This document shows positions 42,965 through 51,246 of a DNA stretch of 64,000 bases, one piece after another. Both the position numbers and the translations under genes were made by a program. The DNA is taken from positions 53,742 through 117,741 of the forward strand of contig NZ_FCNY02000022.1 in the NCBI RefSeq assembly GCF_001544575.2. The letters are read 5' to 3'. The notes beneath the pieces are model-generated. The model made no database searches, was not told the origin of the DNA, and worked only from the letters and a program-made list of their open reading frames with translations. Numbering within the stretch: position 1 is the first letter of the stretch; each line of letters begins with the position of its first letter. This DNA comes from Caballeronia cordobensis (GTDB taxonomy: Bacteria; Pseudomonadota; Gammaproteobacteria; Burkholderiales; Burkholderiaceae).

Positions 42965-44340
42965 GCCGCCTCATCATCGTTTCGAACCGCGTCGCGCCGA
43001 TTTCCGAAGGCGGACCCGCGGCGGGCGGACTCGCGGTCGGCGTCTACGACGCGCTCAAGGAAACCGGCGGCATGTGGTTTGGCTGGAGCGGCGACGTGCT
43101 CATGTCCACTCCGGAAGACATCAAGCTCGAAGAGCACGGCCCGGTGACGTTCGCGACCATCGGCCTCGTGCGGCGCGACTACGACCAGTACTACCGCGGT
43201 TTCTCGAATGCGACGCTTTGGCCCGCGTTTCACTATCGTCCGGACCTGATCGAGTTCGATCGCCACGAATACGACGGCTACTGCCGCGTGAATCGCTGGC
43301 TCGCCGCGCAGCTCGCGCCGCTGCTCAAACCCGACGACGTGATCTGGGTGCACGACTATCACCTGATTCCTTTCGCGCAGGCGCTGCGCGCGCTGGGGGT
43401 GAAGAACCGCATCGGATTCTTTCTGCACATTCCGTTTCCCGCGCCGCAGATTCTGCTCGCTGTGCCGCGTCATCGCGAACTGGTGGAGGCGCTGTGCGCG
43501 TTCGATCTGCTCGGCTTTCAGACCGAGCCGGATCTGCGCGCATTCTGCGAATACATCGAGACGGAGGCGGGCGGCGCGCTGCGGCGCGTCGGCGCGAAGC
43601 CGGTCGAGGTGCGCGCGTTCGGCCGCACGCTGCGCGCCGCCGCGTACCCGATCGGCGTCTATCCGGACGAAATCGCCGCGCTCGCGAAGGATGGCGAAAG
43701 CGGGCGCGATGTCGAGATCGTCAAGTCGACGCTGCATCATCGCAAGCTCGTGATGAGCGTCGACCGGCTCGATTATTCGAAAGGGCTCGTCGAGCGTTTT
43801 CGCGCGTTCGAGCGGCTGATCGAGCACGACTCGCATCAGCGCAACAACGTGTCGTTCTTGCAAATCGCGCCGCCCACGCGCACCGATGTCGACGCTTACC
43901 GCGACATCCGGCTTCAGCTCGAAGCGGAATCGGGCCGCATCAACGGCCGCTACGCCGAGCTCGACTGGACGCCGATCCGCTACATCCATCGGCAATACGA
44001 GCGGCAGGTGCTCGCGGCGCTGTTTCGCGAGGCGCACGTCGGGCTCGTCACGCCGTTGCGCGACGGCATGAATCTCGTCGCGAAGGAATACGTGTCGGCG
44101 CAGGACCCGGACGATCCCGGCGTGCTCGTGTTGTCGCAGTTCGCGGGCGCGGCGCGCGAACTGACGGCGGCGCTGATCGTCAATCCGCTCGATATCGACG
44201 ACATGGCCGACGCGCTCGCCGCCGCGCTCAAGATGCCATTGAACGAGCGCAAGGCGCGCTACGAGGAAATGATGGCGCAGTTGCGCGAGAACAATGTCTC
44301 GGTCTGGCGCGACAACTTCATGCGGGATCTGAAGGCGTAA
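42961..44340 (+). CDS. otsA: Trehalose-6-phosphate synthase OtsA
   Basis: OtsA joins UDP-glucose and glucose 6-phosphate to trehalose 6-phosphate. The 459-residue GT20 enzyme starts at GTG (MSRLIIVSNRVAP), with 'AAGGLAVGVYDALK', 'VHDYHLIPFAQALR', the 'RLDYSKGLVERF' motif and 'TPLRDGMNLVAKEYV'. The phosphatase-first order (otsB-otsA) matches E. coli. The product protects against osmotic and desiccation stress. Confidence 0.96.
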   Translation: MSRLIIVSNRVAPISEGGPAAGGLAVGVYDALKETGGMWFGWSGDVLMSTPEDIKLEEHGPVTFATIGLVRRDYDQYYRGFSNATLWPAFHYRPDLIEFDRHEYDGYCRVNRWLAAQLAPLLKPDDVIWVHDYHLIPFAQALRALGVKNRIGFFLHIPFPAPQILLAVPRHRELVEALCAFDLLGFQTEPDLRAFCEYIETEAGGALRRVGAKPVEVRAFGRTLRAAAYPIGVYPDEIAALAKDGESGRDVEIVKSTLHHRKLVMSVDRLDYSKGLVERFRAFERLIEHDSHQRNNVSFLQIAPPTRTDVDAYRDIRLQLEAESGRINGRYAELDWTPIRYIHRQYERQVLAALFREAHVGLVTPLRDGMNLVAKEYVSAQDPDDPGVLVLSQFAGAARELTAALIVNPLDIDDMADALAAALKMPLNERKARYEEMMAQLRENNVSVWRDNFMRDLKA

Positions 44341-44341
44341 A

Positions 44342-44375
44342 AAAAGCCGCTGTCCTTTGAGGAACAGCGGCTTTT
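44342..44375. terminator. Bidirectional terminator between otsA and the ABC exporter
   Basis: AAAAGCCGCTGT (44342-44353) pairs with ACAGCGGCTTTT (44364-44375). A-runs on one side and T-runs on the other suit both convergent genes. Confidence 0.9.
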
Positions 44376-44390
44376 CTCAATCGAAGCCGG

Positions 44391-46271
44391 TCAGGCCGGC
44401 TGCTTGTGCGGCGTCGCGACGATCGACGGCACCTTGCCGTGCTGTTTCGCCAGCAATTCACGATACAGACCCGGACGCTCGCGCAAGGCCTGCGGCGAGC
44501 CGTCGTCGATGACCTTGCCCGCGCTCATCACGATGATGCGGTCGAAGTTCTGGAGCGTCGACAACCGGTGCGCGATCGCGATCACCGTGCGGCCGACCAT
44601 CAGCCGGTCGAGCGCCTGCTGGATCGCCTCTTCCGATGCGCTATCGAGCGCGGAGGTCGCTTCGTCGAGCAGGAGAATCGGCGCGTTCTTGAGGATCGCC
44701 CGCGCGATCGCGATACGCTGGCGCTGGCCGCCCGAGAGCTTCACGCCGCGGTCGCCGACGATGGTATCGAAGCCTTCCGGCATCGCTTCGATGAAATCGG
44801 TGCAGCGCGCCTCGCGGGCGGCGGCGAGCACTTCCTCGCGGCTCGCCTCCGGACGTCCGTAGGCGATGTTCTCGAACACCGTGCGGTGGAACAGCGAAAT
44901 ATCCTGCGGCACGAGCGCGATCGCGTGGCGCAGGCTGTCCTGCGTGATCGCGCCGATATCCTGGCCATCGATCTTGATGCTGCCCTTCTGCGTCTCGTAA
45001 AAGCGCTGCAACAGCGCGAGCACCGTCGATTTCCCCGCGCCCGACTTGCCGATCAGGCCCACGCGCTGGCCCGGCTCGATATGAATGTTGAAGTTATCGA
45101 GAATCGGGCGGCGGCGCGGATACGCGAAAGTGACGCCCTCGAAATCCACGCGCCCGCCCTGCGGCACGAGCTCGGTCGCATCCGAGCGGTCCGGCATGCC
45201 GTGCGGTTCGAGCAGCGTCTGCACGGCTTCGGCGAGTCGCGCGACGTGCTGCGTCACATCGACGAGCGCGACGGCGAGATCGCGCGTGCCGTGCAGGATC
45301 GTGAAGCCGAGCGAGCTGACGAGCACGATATCGCCGGAAGTGGCGCGGTCCTGTGACCACAGCCACAGCGCCCAGCCGAGCAGTCCGGCGGACAAAATCG
45401 CCGTCACGACCGCGTGAAAGAGCCGCAGCTTTTCGAGATACAGCAGGCTTTGCTGGCGCGCGACCATTTCGGCTTTCACGGTCGAGCCGAAGCGCTTCTG
45501 CTCGCGGAAGGTCATGCCGAACGCGCGCACGAGCGACATGTTGCCGATCACGTCGACGAGCTCGCCGTCCACCGACGCCGCCTTCGACGCGAAATTGTGA
45601 TGCCGCGCCGAGCCGCGCTTCGCAAGCCGGTAGAGGATCAGCGCGAGGATCAGCGATGCGGCCATCAAGCCCGCCGCCATCAGCGGATTGACGGAGACGA
45701 TCATGACGATCGCGCCCAGCACCGCGATGCACGGCGGCAGGACGTTCCACGCCATCACGTTTTCGGAGGTGTAGATCGCGTTCGATGTCGCCGTGATGCG
45801 GCTCGCGAGCATGCCGGGCTGTTTCTCGGAGAAATACGTCGGCGAATGGCCGGACAGGTACGAGAACAGGTCTTTGCGCAAGTCGCCGGTGACGATCACG
45901 AACACGTGCGCGCCGACCCAGCCGCCGACCCGCCACAGCAGGTTGTCGGCGGCGATCAGGCCGACCAGGATCATGAACGCGCCCCAGAGCGGGCCGGGAT
46001 GTCCGCGGCCTTGTCCGAGCACGTCGATCAGATGCTTGATCGCGTATTGCGAGGCGAGCGCGCAGCCGACCGCCGCGAACACGCTGAACAGCACGATGGC
46101 ATGGGCGACGGGGTGCCGGCGGATGTAGCGCAGCAGGAACGCGAGCGGTCGATGCGCGTAGCTCGAAAGCTTCGCGTTGTGCGCGTTACGCTGGGAGACG
46201 GTGAGTTGGTCCAATGGTCTTTTTTGGTCGTAGAGCGGTTGAGCGTGTGTTGCGCCTTCGGGCACTGCCAT
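44391..46271 (-). CDS. ABC transporter ATP-binding/permease protein (exporter type)
   Basis: A 626-residue half-transporter of the MsbA type. The transmembrane domain (about 45-340) has six helices, including 'AIVLFSVFAAVGCALASQY'. The nucleotide-binding domain has Walker A 'GKSGAGKSTVLALLQR', Q-loop 'LVPQDISLF', signature 'LSGGQRQRIAIARAIL' and Walker B 'ILLLDEATSALD'. The substrate is unknown: lipid, drug and peptide exporters share this layout. The start at 46271 (MAVPEGATHAQPLYDQ) is chosen over an upstream ATG at 46478, whose extra residues look like translated non-coding DNA. Confidence 0.9.
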   Translation of the reverse strand: MAVPEGATHAQPLYDQKRPLDQLTVSQRNAHNAKLSSYAHRPLAFLLRYIRRHPVAHAIVLFSVFAAVGCALASQYAIKHLIDVLGQGRGHPGPLWGAFMILVGLIAADNLLWRVGGWVGAHVFVIVTGDLRKDLFSYLSGHSPTYFSEKQPGMLASRITATSNAIYTSENVMAWNVLPPCIAVLGAIVMIVSVNPLMAAGLMAASLILALILYRLAKRGSARHHNFASKAASVDGELVDVIGNMSLVRAFGMTFREQKRFGSTVKAEMVARQQSLLYLEKLRLFHAVVTAILSAGLLGWALWLWSQDRATSGDIVLVSSLGFTILHGTRDLAVALVDVTQHVARLAEAVQTLLEPHGMPDRSDATELVPQGGRVDFEGVTFAYPRRRPILDNFNIHIEPGQRVGLIGKSGAGKSTVLALLQRFYETQKGSIKIDGQDIGAITQDSLRHAIALVPQDISLFHRTVFENIAYGRPEASREEVLAAAREARCTDFIEAMPEGFDTIVGDRGVKLSGGQRQRIAIARAILKNAPILLLDEATSALDSASEEAIQQALDRLMVGRTVIAIAHRLSTLQNFDRIIVMSAGKVIDDGSPQALRERPGLYRELLAKQHGKVPSIVATPHKQPA

Positions 46272-47112
46272 GCGCTGCGATGTACGGCAACCGGCATGCG
46301 ATGCGCCGCCCGGTGCGGCGCGACTGACGTCAAGCGAGGCGACGCTGCGCCGTCTCCATTCCGAATTGTAGCCAGTATCGGGGAGGGCAACGCGTCTTCG
46401 GGCATATGACGCTCGGCGCATGTGGCCATCCGAACATCGCCCGCGGCACACTTCGGGCTGCCCGAGCGCCAGAGCCACCGGGCGCGGGGCTCACGGTACG
46501 GGCGCGAATTGTAAGCGCAGTGATCGCATCGCGAAACTTTTTGCGATGCCCCGCTCGCCGGCGGACCGTCACGCCCTGCCGCAGCGATGCAGAAAAGCAC
46601 GTGCCGCGCCAGGCGGCGATCCGGACGATGCGGCGAGGCTCCTACGGCCAGTTCGCCACCGCGAGGTGCGTGCCATCGCCCGAGCAGTGTCGAAAGCCCG
46701 TGCTCCAATTTAGAACATCCCTAATAAACAGGGGTTTGCAAAGTGTTTCCCCCTTGTAACAAGGTAAATAAGTTGAAATGGCTGCGTGTCGCGGTCTGTA
46801 AAAAGCTCCATAATCCGCTCCGGGTTTGCCCCTAGGCCATCGACAGGTTTTTGCAAGTTCCGGTCAACCGCCAAAGCCGATGCGCGTTAATTGCTGGCGC
46901 GCGACCGTTTTTGACACGTGGAACCTAATTTGCTTTGTCCAAACGCCTGCGCGACAAACCGGTGATCAGCGACCCCGCTTTTTCACTCGAGCATCAGCCT
47001 TAGCGCCGCGGCGACCGCGCCGCGGAAAGCTTCGCCCGAGCCGAGCGATTCGCTCTCCAACGTCAACACGACAGCAGTCTTTAGCCTGACCTTTCATTAG
47101 GAGTTTCACGAC
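46272..47112. other. 841-base non-coding region before the glycosyltransferase gene
   Basis: No credible gene is seen. The first 430 bases are GC-rich; from about 46715 the sequence becomes A/T-rich and includes an 11-base palindrome (CTTGTAACAAG, 46753-46763). The best promoter-like match is TTGAAA (46773-46778), 18 bases, TGTAAA (46797-46802) on the plus strand. A second TTGACA lies at 46911-46916 without a good -10 box. The leader of the gene at 47113 would be roughly 300 bases long if the first is used. Confidence 0.5.
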
Positions 47113-48177
47113 ATGCGAATCGCTCAAATCGCGCCCCTCCACGAGGCTGTTCCGCCGAAGCTTTACGGCGGCACGGAACGCGTGGTGTCTTATCTGACCG
47201 AGGCACTCGTGGATGCTGGACACGACGTCACGCTCTTCGCGAGCGGCGATTCGCAGACCTCCGCGAAGCTCGAAGCCTTCTGGCCGCAGGCATTGCGCCT
47301 CGACCCGACCATCCGCGACGTGATGGCCCCGCACATGCTGCTGCTCGAAGAAGTCCGCCGCCGCGCCGACGAATTCGACGTGCTGCATTTCCACATCGAC
47401 TATTACCCGTTCTCGCTGTTCGCGCGCCAGCCGGTGCCGTTCCTGACGACCATGCACGGCCGTCTCGACCTGCCCGAACTGCAGCCGATCTTCAACACGT
47501 TCAGCGACGTGCCGGTCATCTCGATCTCGGACAACCAGCGTCAGCCGCTGCAACAGGCCAACTGGTTGTCGACCGTGTATCACGGTCTGCCCGAAGACGT
47601 GCTCACGCCGTTCCCCAACGTGGAGCCGGGCTACCTCGCATTCCTCGGCCGCGTTTCGCCGGAGAAGGGCCTCGACCGCGCGATTCGTATTGCCGGCCAG
47701 GCAGGCATGAAGCTCAAGGTCGCCGCCAAGATCGACAAGGCTGACCGCGCCTATTACGAAGAAACGATCAAGCCGCTGATGGCGCTGCCGCACGTCGAGT
47801 ACATCGGCGAAATCGGCGAAGCCGAAAAGCGTGAGTTCCTCGGCAACGCGCATGCGCTGGTGTTCCCGATCGACTGGCCGGAGCCCTTCGGTCTCGTCAT
47901 GATCGAAGCGATGGCCTGCGGTACGCCGGTGATCGCGTTCAATCGCGGCTCTGTGCCGGAAGTCATCGAGAACGGCGTGTCGGGCTTCGTCGTCGAAGAC
48001 GAACTCAGCGCGATCGCCGCGGTGAAGCGTCTCGACACGCTGCCGCGCGCGAAAGTGCGCGCCGCGTTCGAAAAGCGCTTCTCCTCGAAGGTGATGGCGG
48101 CGAACTACGTCAACGTCTACGAAGAACTGCTGCGCCAGAAGCGCCGCACCGTGCTGCGCGAAGTCAACGCCAGCTAA
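47113..48177 (+). CDS. Glycosyltransferase family 4 protein
   Basis: A 354-residue GT-B fold transferase, starting MRIAQIAPLHEAVPPKLYGG. The N-terminal 'PPKLYGGTERVVSYLTEAL' forms the acceptor-side loop and the C-terminal donor site reads 'WPEPFGLVMIEAMACGTPV', with the family's Glu-x7-Glu pattern. No membrane helix is seen, so it is cytoplasmic. The acceptor and donor are unknown; similar genes stand alone in related genomes. A GGAG-type site (TTAGGAG, about 47098) supports the start. It has a hairpin after its stop. Confidence 0.88.
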   Translation: MRIAQIAPLHEAVPPKLYGGTERVVSYLTEALVDAGHDVTLFASGDSQTSAKLEAFWPQALRLDPTIRDVMAPHMLLLEEVRRRADEFDVLHFHIDYYPFSLFARQPVPFLTTMHGRLDLPELQPIFNTFSDVPVISISDNQRQPLQQANWLSTVYHGLPEDVLTPFPNVEPGYLAFLGRVSPEKGLDRAIRIAGQAGMKLKVAAKIDKADRAYYEETIKPLMALPHVEYIGEIGEAEKREFLGNAHALVFPIDWPEPFGLVMIEAMACGTPVIAFNRGSVPEVIENGVSGFVVEDELSAIAAVKRLDTLPRAKVRAAFEKRFSSKVMAANYVNVYEELLRQKRRTVLREVNAS

Positions 48178-48213
48178 GCAAGACTTGCCGCCTCGGGCGG
48201 CATCGGCTGCAAA

Positions 48214-48251
48214 ACAACGCCCCGCGCGCCTCAAGGCCCGCGGGGCGTTGT
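48214..48251 (+). terminator. Strong hairpin after the glycosyltransferase gene
   Basis: ACAACGCCCCGCG (48214-48226) pairs with CGCGGGGCGTTGT (48239-48251). One mismatch further in, the stem continues to a TCAA loop. There is little T-tract ('TCGTAATAG'), so it may act mainly as an mRNA-stabilising or weak terminator structure. Confidence 0.7.
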
Positions 48252-48311
48252 CGTAATAGCACACACGGGCATGCCATTGGAGCGCAAGACCGCGCTACGG
48301 TTGTGAAACCT

Positions 48312-48339
48312 CTGACGACATCCGTAATCTCCCTATAAT
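48312..48339 (+). promoter_or_regulatory. Sigma-70-type promoter for the membrane protein at 48398
   Basis: A -35 box CTGACG (48312-48317) and a perfect -10 box TATAAT (48334-48339) are separated by 16 bases. An in-frame ATG at 48338 overlaps the -10 box and so cannot be on this transcript, which points to the downstream TTG as the true start. Confidence 0.75.
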
Positions 48340-48397
48340 GACCGGGCTTCGCCATGCGCGAAGCGGCTTGCATCGTACGTGGACAGGAGTGTTTCTT

Positions 48398-49228
48398 TTG
48401 GCGAGACCCAAGCAAATCAGCGCGAGCCCGGCACCGGGCGCGGGCACCGTGTTCGCCCTGCGGGCCATCGGGCTGGTGCTCGCGGCGCGCTGGGCGTTCT
48501 CGATGTCGCAGATGGGCTACCTGTCTTCGCTGCGCGCGATGACATCGTCGCCATGGGCGTGCCTGAACCTCGTGCTGATCTTTCTTCTCATCGTGTTGCC
48601 GGGCGCAAAGGCGCGCGCGGAGCGTCCGCTGCATCCGCTGCCGCAATGGCTGCGGCAGGCGCTGCGCTTTCTCGCGTTACTGGCCCTCGGTTTCGCGATG
48701 TTTTCCGTCGGCGCGTTCATCTGGAGTTCGGGCTGGCGGCGTTTCACGCAGGCGCTCGCCGAGACCAACGGCTGGCTCGTCGTCGGGCCGGCGCTCTATG
48801 CGGTCATCATGTGGATCTGCCGGCCGCGCGCGCTGTGGCGCACGAACATCGCCGCGCGCCGTTTTGCGATCGGCCGCTACGCGATTTCGCTCGATCCGGT
48901 CACGCGCACGTCCGTTGTTTGGGCGGAAAGCCGCAAGCTCGGGCAGTACGACGCGCGCGAATTGTCGGTGAAGTGGCCGGCGCCGCCGCCGGATGTCTCG
49001 CCATCGGCCACCATGCTTACGCCCGCCACCGAGCCCGCGGCGCCCGCGATGCGTTCGAGCGGCGAAGCCCGGCGCGGCCTCTTCGCGCGCCGGCCGAAAG
49101 TCGAATTGCTGTGGGATTCGCCCGCCGCGGCGGGGCACAATCGCACCACCGTGTTCCGTGCGCCGCTCGCGAGCGAAGGCGATCGTAACGCGGCGCGCGC
49201 GCTCGACGCGACGCTGCGTCAGGTCTGA
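48398..49228 (+). CDS. Uncharacterised four-helix membrane protein
   Basis: I do not recognise the family. The 276-residue product starts at TTG (MARPKQISASPAPGAG), preceded by GGACAGGAG. It has hydrophobic helices at about 18-36, 51-69, 88-109 and 124-142, then a soluble C-terminal part of about 130 residues with 'FAIGRYAISLDPVTRTSVVWAES' and an Ala/Pro-rich linker. The charge pattern suggests the C-terminal part is cytoplasmic. The following gene encodes another small membrane protein after 64 bases and is likely co-transcribed. Confidence 0.65.
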   Translation: MARPKQISASPAPGAGTVFALRAIGLVLAARWAFSMSQMGYLSSLRAMTSSPWACLNLVLIFLLIVLPGAKARAERPLHPLPQWLRQALRFLALLALGFAMFSVGAFIWSSGWRRFTQALAETNGWLVVGPALYAVIMWICRPRALWRTNIAARRFAIGRYAISLDPVTRTSVVWAESRKLGQYDARELSVKWPAPPPDVSPSATMLTPATEPAAPAMRSSGEARRGLFARRPKVELLWDSPAAAGHNRTTVFRAPLASEGDRNAARALDATLRQV

Positions 49229-49292
49229 ATCGCCCGCTTTCGTCAGCCGATATTGCCGTACACGTCGTTTCTGTCTCTTGCGGGAGGAAAGG

Positions 49293-49766
49293 ATGCTGAT
49301 ACGTTGGTTGCTCGCCGCGCTTCATCTTCTCGGCTTCGGCTTCGCGCTGGGGTCGGTGCTGGCGCGTGCGCGCGCCTTGCGCCGCCTGGAGCCGACGCAG
49401 TCCATCCAGGCGAACGAACTGCGCCTGCGTGACGTGTTCCGATCCGACAGCGTGTGGGGCGTCACCGCGATCGTGCTGATCGTGACGGGCGTGATGCGCG
49501 CGTTCGGCGGATTCGAGAAGGGCGGCGCGTATTATCTGCACGAACCGCTCTTTCATCTGAAGATGACGGCGCTCGTCGTCATCCTATTGATCGAAGTCTC
49601 GCCGATGCTCGCGCTGATCCGCTGGCGGATTGCGCTCGCGCAGGGCGGGCCGATTGATCTGACGCGCGCGCGGCGCTTTGCGTGGCTGAGCGAATTCGAA
49701 GCGGCGCTCGTCATCGTCATGGTGATCGCGGCGAGCGGCATGGCGCGAGGCGTGTGGGCCTCGTAG
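49293..49766 (+). CDS. DUF2214 family membrane protein
   Basis: A 157-residue protein, MLIRWLLAALHLLGFGFALG, with four predicted helices: about 2-20, 45-63, 78-98 and 131-150. The family signature 'LFHLKMTALVVILLIEVSPM' lies in the middle. Function is unknown. A strong GGGAGGAAAGG ribosome-binding site precedes the ATG. An open frame extending upstream in this phase overlaps the previous gene and is not used. Confidence 0.82.
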   Translation: MLIRWLLAALHLLGFGFALGSVLARARALRRLEPTQSIQANELRLRDVFRSDSVWGVTAIVLIVTGVMRAFGGFEKGGAYYLHEPLFHLKMTALVVILLIEVSPMLALIRWRIALAQGGPIDLTRARRFAWLSEFEAALVIVMVIAASGMARGVWAS

Positions 49767-49800
49767 CGCGCCGGACGATAGCGCCGGACGATACAAATGA

Positions 49801-49835
49801 AAAAGGGCTCAGGTCGTTAAACCTGAGCCCTTTTT
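49801..49835. terminator. Bidirectional terminator after the DUF2214 gene
   Basis: AAAAGGGCTCAGGT (49801-49814) pairs with ACCTGAGCCCTTTT (49821-49834) around a CGTTAA loop, flanked by A-runs and T-runs. It can stop both the plus-strand gene and the minus-strand tRNA-Val. Confidence 0.93.
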
Positions 49836-49872
49836 AACTTCGGTGTCTTGGCTTTACCAGCACCAGGAAGTC

Positions 49873-49947
49873 TGGTGGGTAGTACTGGGATCGAACCAGT
49901 GACCCCTGCCGTGTGAAGGCAGTGCTCTACCGCTGAGCTAACCACCC
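49873..49947 (-). tRNA. tRNA-Val (CAC)
   Basis: A 75-base cloverleaf on the minus strand: acceptor GGGTGGT with CCA encoded at 49873-49875, anticodon CAC in the loop of a CTGCC/GGCAG stem, T arm GGTTCGATCC. It reads GUG codons. It stands after dnaQ, as a tRNA gene (aspV) does in E. coli. Confidence 0.96.
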
Positions 49948-49960
49948 GAAGAGAAACGAG

Positions 49961-49989
49961 ATTATGTCAGGCGTTTCGCGTTCCGTCTA
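49961..49989 (-). promoter_or_regulatory. Promoter of tRNA-Val
   Basis: On the minus strand, TAGACG (49989-49984) and CATAAT (49966-49961) are separated by 17 bases, followed by CTCGTTTCTCT. The 18 bases from 49967 to 49950 are identical to those in the tRNA-Gly promoter (39336-39353). Confidence 0.75.
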
Positions 49990-50016
49990 GTGCTTCATTA
50001 AGCAAATTCGAAAAAA

Positions 50017-50754
50017 TTATGCCGGGACGGGTTCGCCCTCGGCAGGCGCGGGTTCGGTGCGCCACACGCTCGTGCCCTTGAGCGCCTTATCCAGATCGGT
50101 CAGCACCGCTTCGTGCGCGGCGAGTTCTTCCGCGCTCGCGACGATCACGGGCAGGTCGAGATCGTCGAGCGCAATGCGCGATGTCGAAATCGAGCCCGAC
50201 GCCGGCTGGTCGCCGAGCATGTCGATAACAAGGCTTTCCTGGCCGCGCGTCATCGCGAGATAGACCTCGGCGAGCAGCTCCGAGTCGAGCAGCGCGCCGT
50301 GCAGCGTGCGATGCGCGTTGCTGATGCCGAAGCGGTCGCACAGCGCGTCGAGCGAATTGCGCTTGCCGGGGAACATCTGCTTGGCCTGCGCGAGCGAATC
50401 GATCACGCCGGCGCACGTCTGGGCTACCTTCGGCAATCCGAGCTGCGCGAACTCCATGTCGAGAAAGCCGACGTCGAAGGGCGCGTTATGGATGATCAAC
50501 TCCGCGTCCGCGATGAAATCGCGCAACTGCGCAGCGATTTCCGCGAACTTCGGTTTGTCGGAGAGGAATTCGGTCGTGAGGCCGTGCACCGCGAGCGCGC
50601 CGGGATCGCTGTCGCGCTCCGGGTTGACGTAGAGGTGCAGGTTGTTGCCTGTAAGACGTCGATTCACCAGCTCGACGCAGCCGATTTCGATGATCCGGTC
50701 GCCCGTTCTCGCATTCAGGCCGGTGGTTTCGGTGTCCAGTATCAGTTGGCGCAT
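50017..50754 (-). CDS. dnaQ: DNA polymerase III epsilon subunit (proofreading exonuclease)
   Basis: The 3'-5' exonuclease of the replicative polymerase. The 245-residue product starts MRQLILDTETTGLNARTGD. The DEDDh residues are visible: Asp/Glu in 'LDTETTG', Asp in 'HNAPFDVGF', and the His/Asp pair in 'HRTLHGALLDSELL'. A C-terminal tail of about 60 residues joins it to the alpha subunit. It lies 30 bases after rnhA on the same strand, an association found widely in proteobacteria. Confidence 0.97.
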   Translation of the reverse strand: MRQLILDTETTGLNARTGDRIIEIGCVELVNRRLTGNNLHLYVNPERDSDPGALAVHGLTTEFLSDKPKFAEIAAQLRDFIADAELIIHNAPFDVGFLDMEFAQLGLPKVAQTCAGVIDSLAQAKQMFPGKRNSLDALCDRFGISNAHRTLHGALLDSELLAEVYLAMTRGQESLVIDMLGDQPASGSISTSRIALDDLDLPVIVASAEELAAHEAVLTDLDKALKGTSVWRTEPAPAEGEPVPA

Positions 50755-50784
50755 AGAGGGCGTGTTCTTTGGCTTGTTCGTTGA

Positions 50785-51246
50785 TTAGCTGTCGGCGAGC
50801 GAAGTCACGCCGCGATTGGCGAGCGCATCGGCGCGTTCGTTTTCCGGGTGGCCCGCATGGCCCTTGACCCAGCGCCATTCGATTTCATGCTGCGCGACGA
50901 GGCCGTCGAGCCGCTTCCACAGATCGGCATTCTTCACGGGCGTTTTCGCGGCGGTCATCCAGTTCTTTTTCTTCCAGCCGTGGATCCATTCGCTGATGCC
51001 TTTCTGAACGTATTGCGAGTCGGTGTGGATGATCGCGCGGCACGGGCGCTTTAGCGCTTCGAGCGCGGAAATGACCGCCATGAGTTCCATGCGGTTGTTG
51101 GTGGTTGCGGCTTCCCCGCCGAACAGCTCCTTCTCCAGCGAGCCGAAACGGAGCAGGGCGCCCCAGCCGCCGGGACCGGGATTGCCTTTGCAGGCGCCGT
51201 CCGTGTAGATGTCGATTACCTTGTTCGATTCGGTTTCTTGAGTCAT
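50785..51246 (-). CDS. rnhA: Ribonuclease HI
   Basis: RNase HI removes RNA from RNA-DNA hybrids. The 153-residue product starts MTQETESNKVIDIYTDGACK, with active-site residues Asp in 'YTDGACKGNPG', Glu in 'NNRMELMAV', Asp in 'HTDSQYVQKG', and His/Asp in 'GHAGHPENERADALA'. The start overlaps the stop of the gene upstream by one base (TGATG). A longer frame in this phase is a shadow. Confidence 0.97.
   Translation of the reverse strand: MTQETESNKVIDIYTDGACKGNPGPGGWGALLRFGSLEKELFGGEAATTNNRMELMAVISALEALKRPCRAIIHTDSQYVQKGISEWIHGWKKKNWMTAAKTPVKNADLWKRLDGLVAQHEIEWRWVKGHAGHPENERADALANRGVTSLADS

Noticed and set aside
46406..46759. A 117-codon plus-strand open frame in the gap before the glycosyltransferase
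   Set aside because: The translation is Arg/Ala-rich and lacks any family feature; it could be a remnant but is not supported.
46911..46939. TTGACA as a promoter for the glycosyltransferase gene
   Set aside because: The sequence 17 bases downstream (TTTGTC) is a poor -10 box; a better pair lies at 46773-46802.
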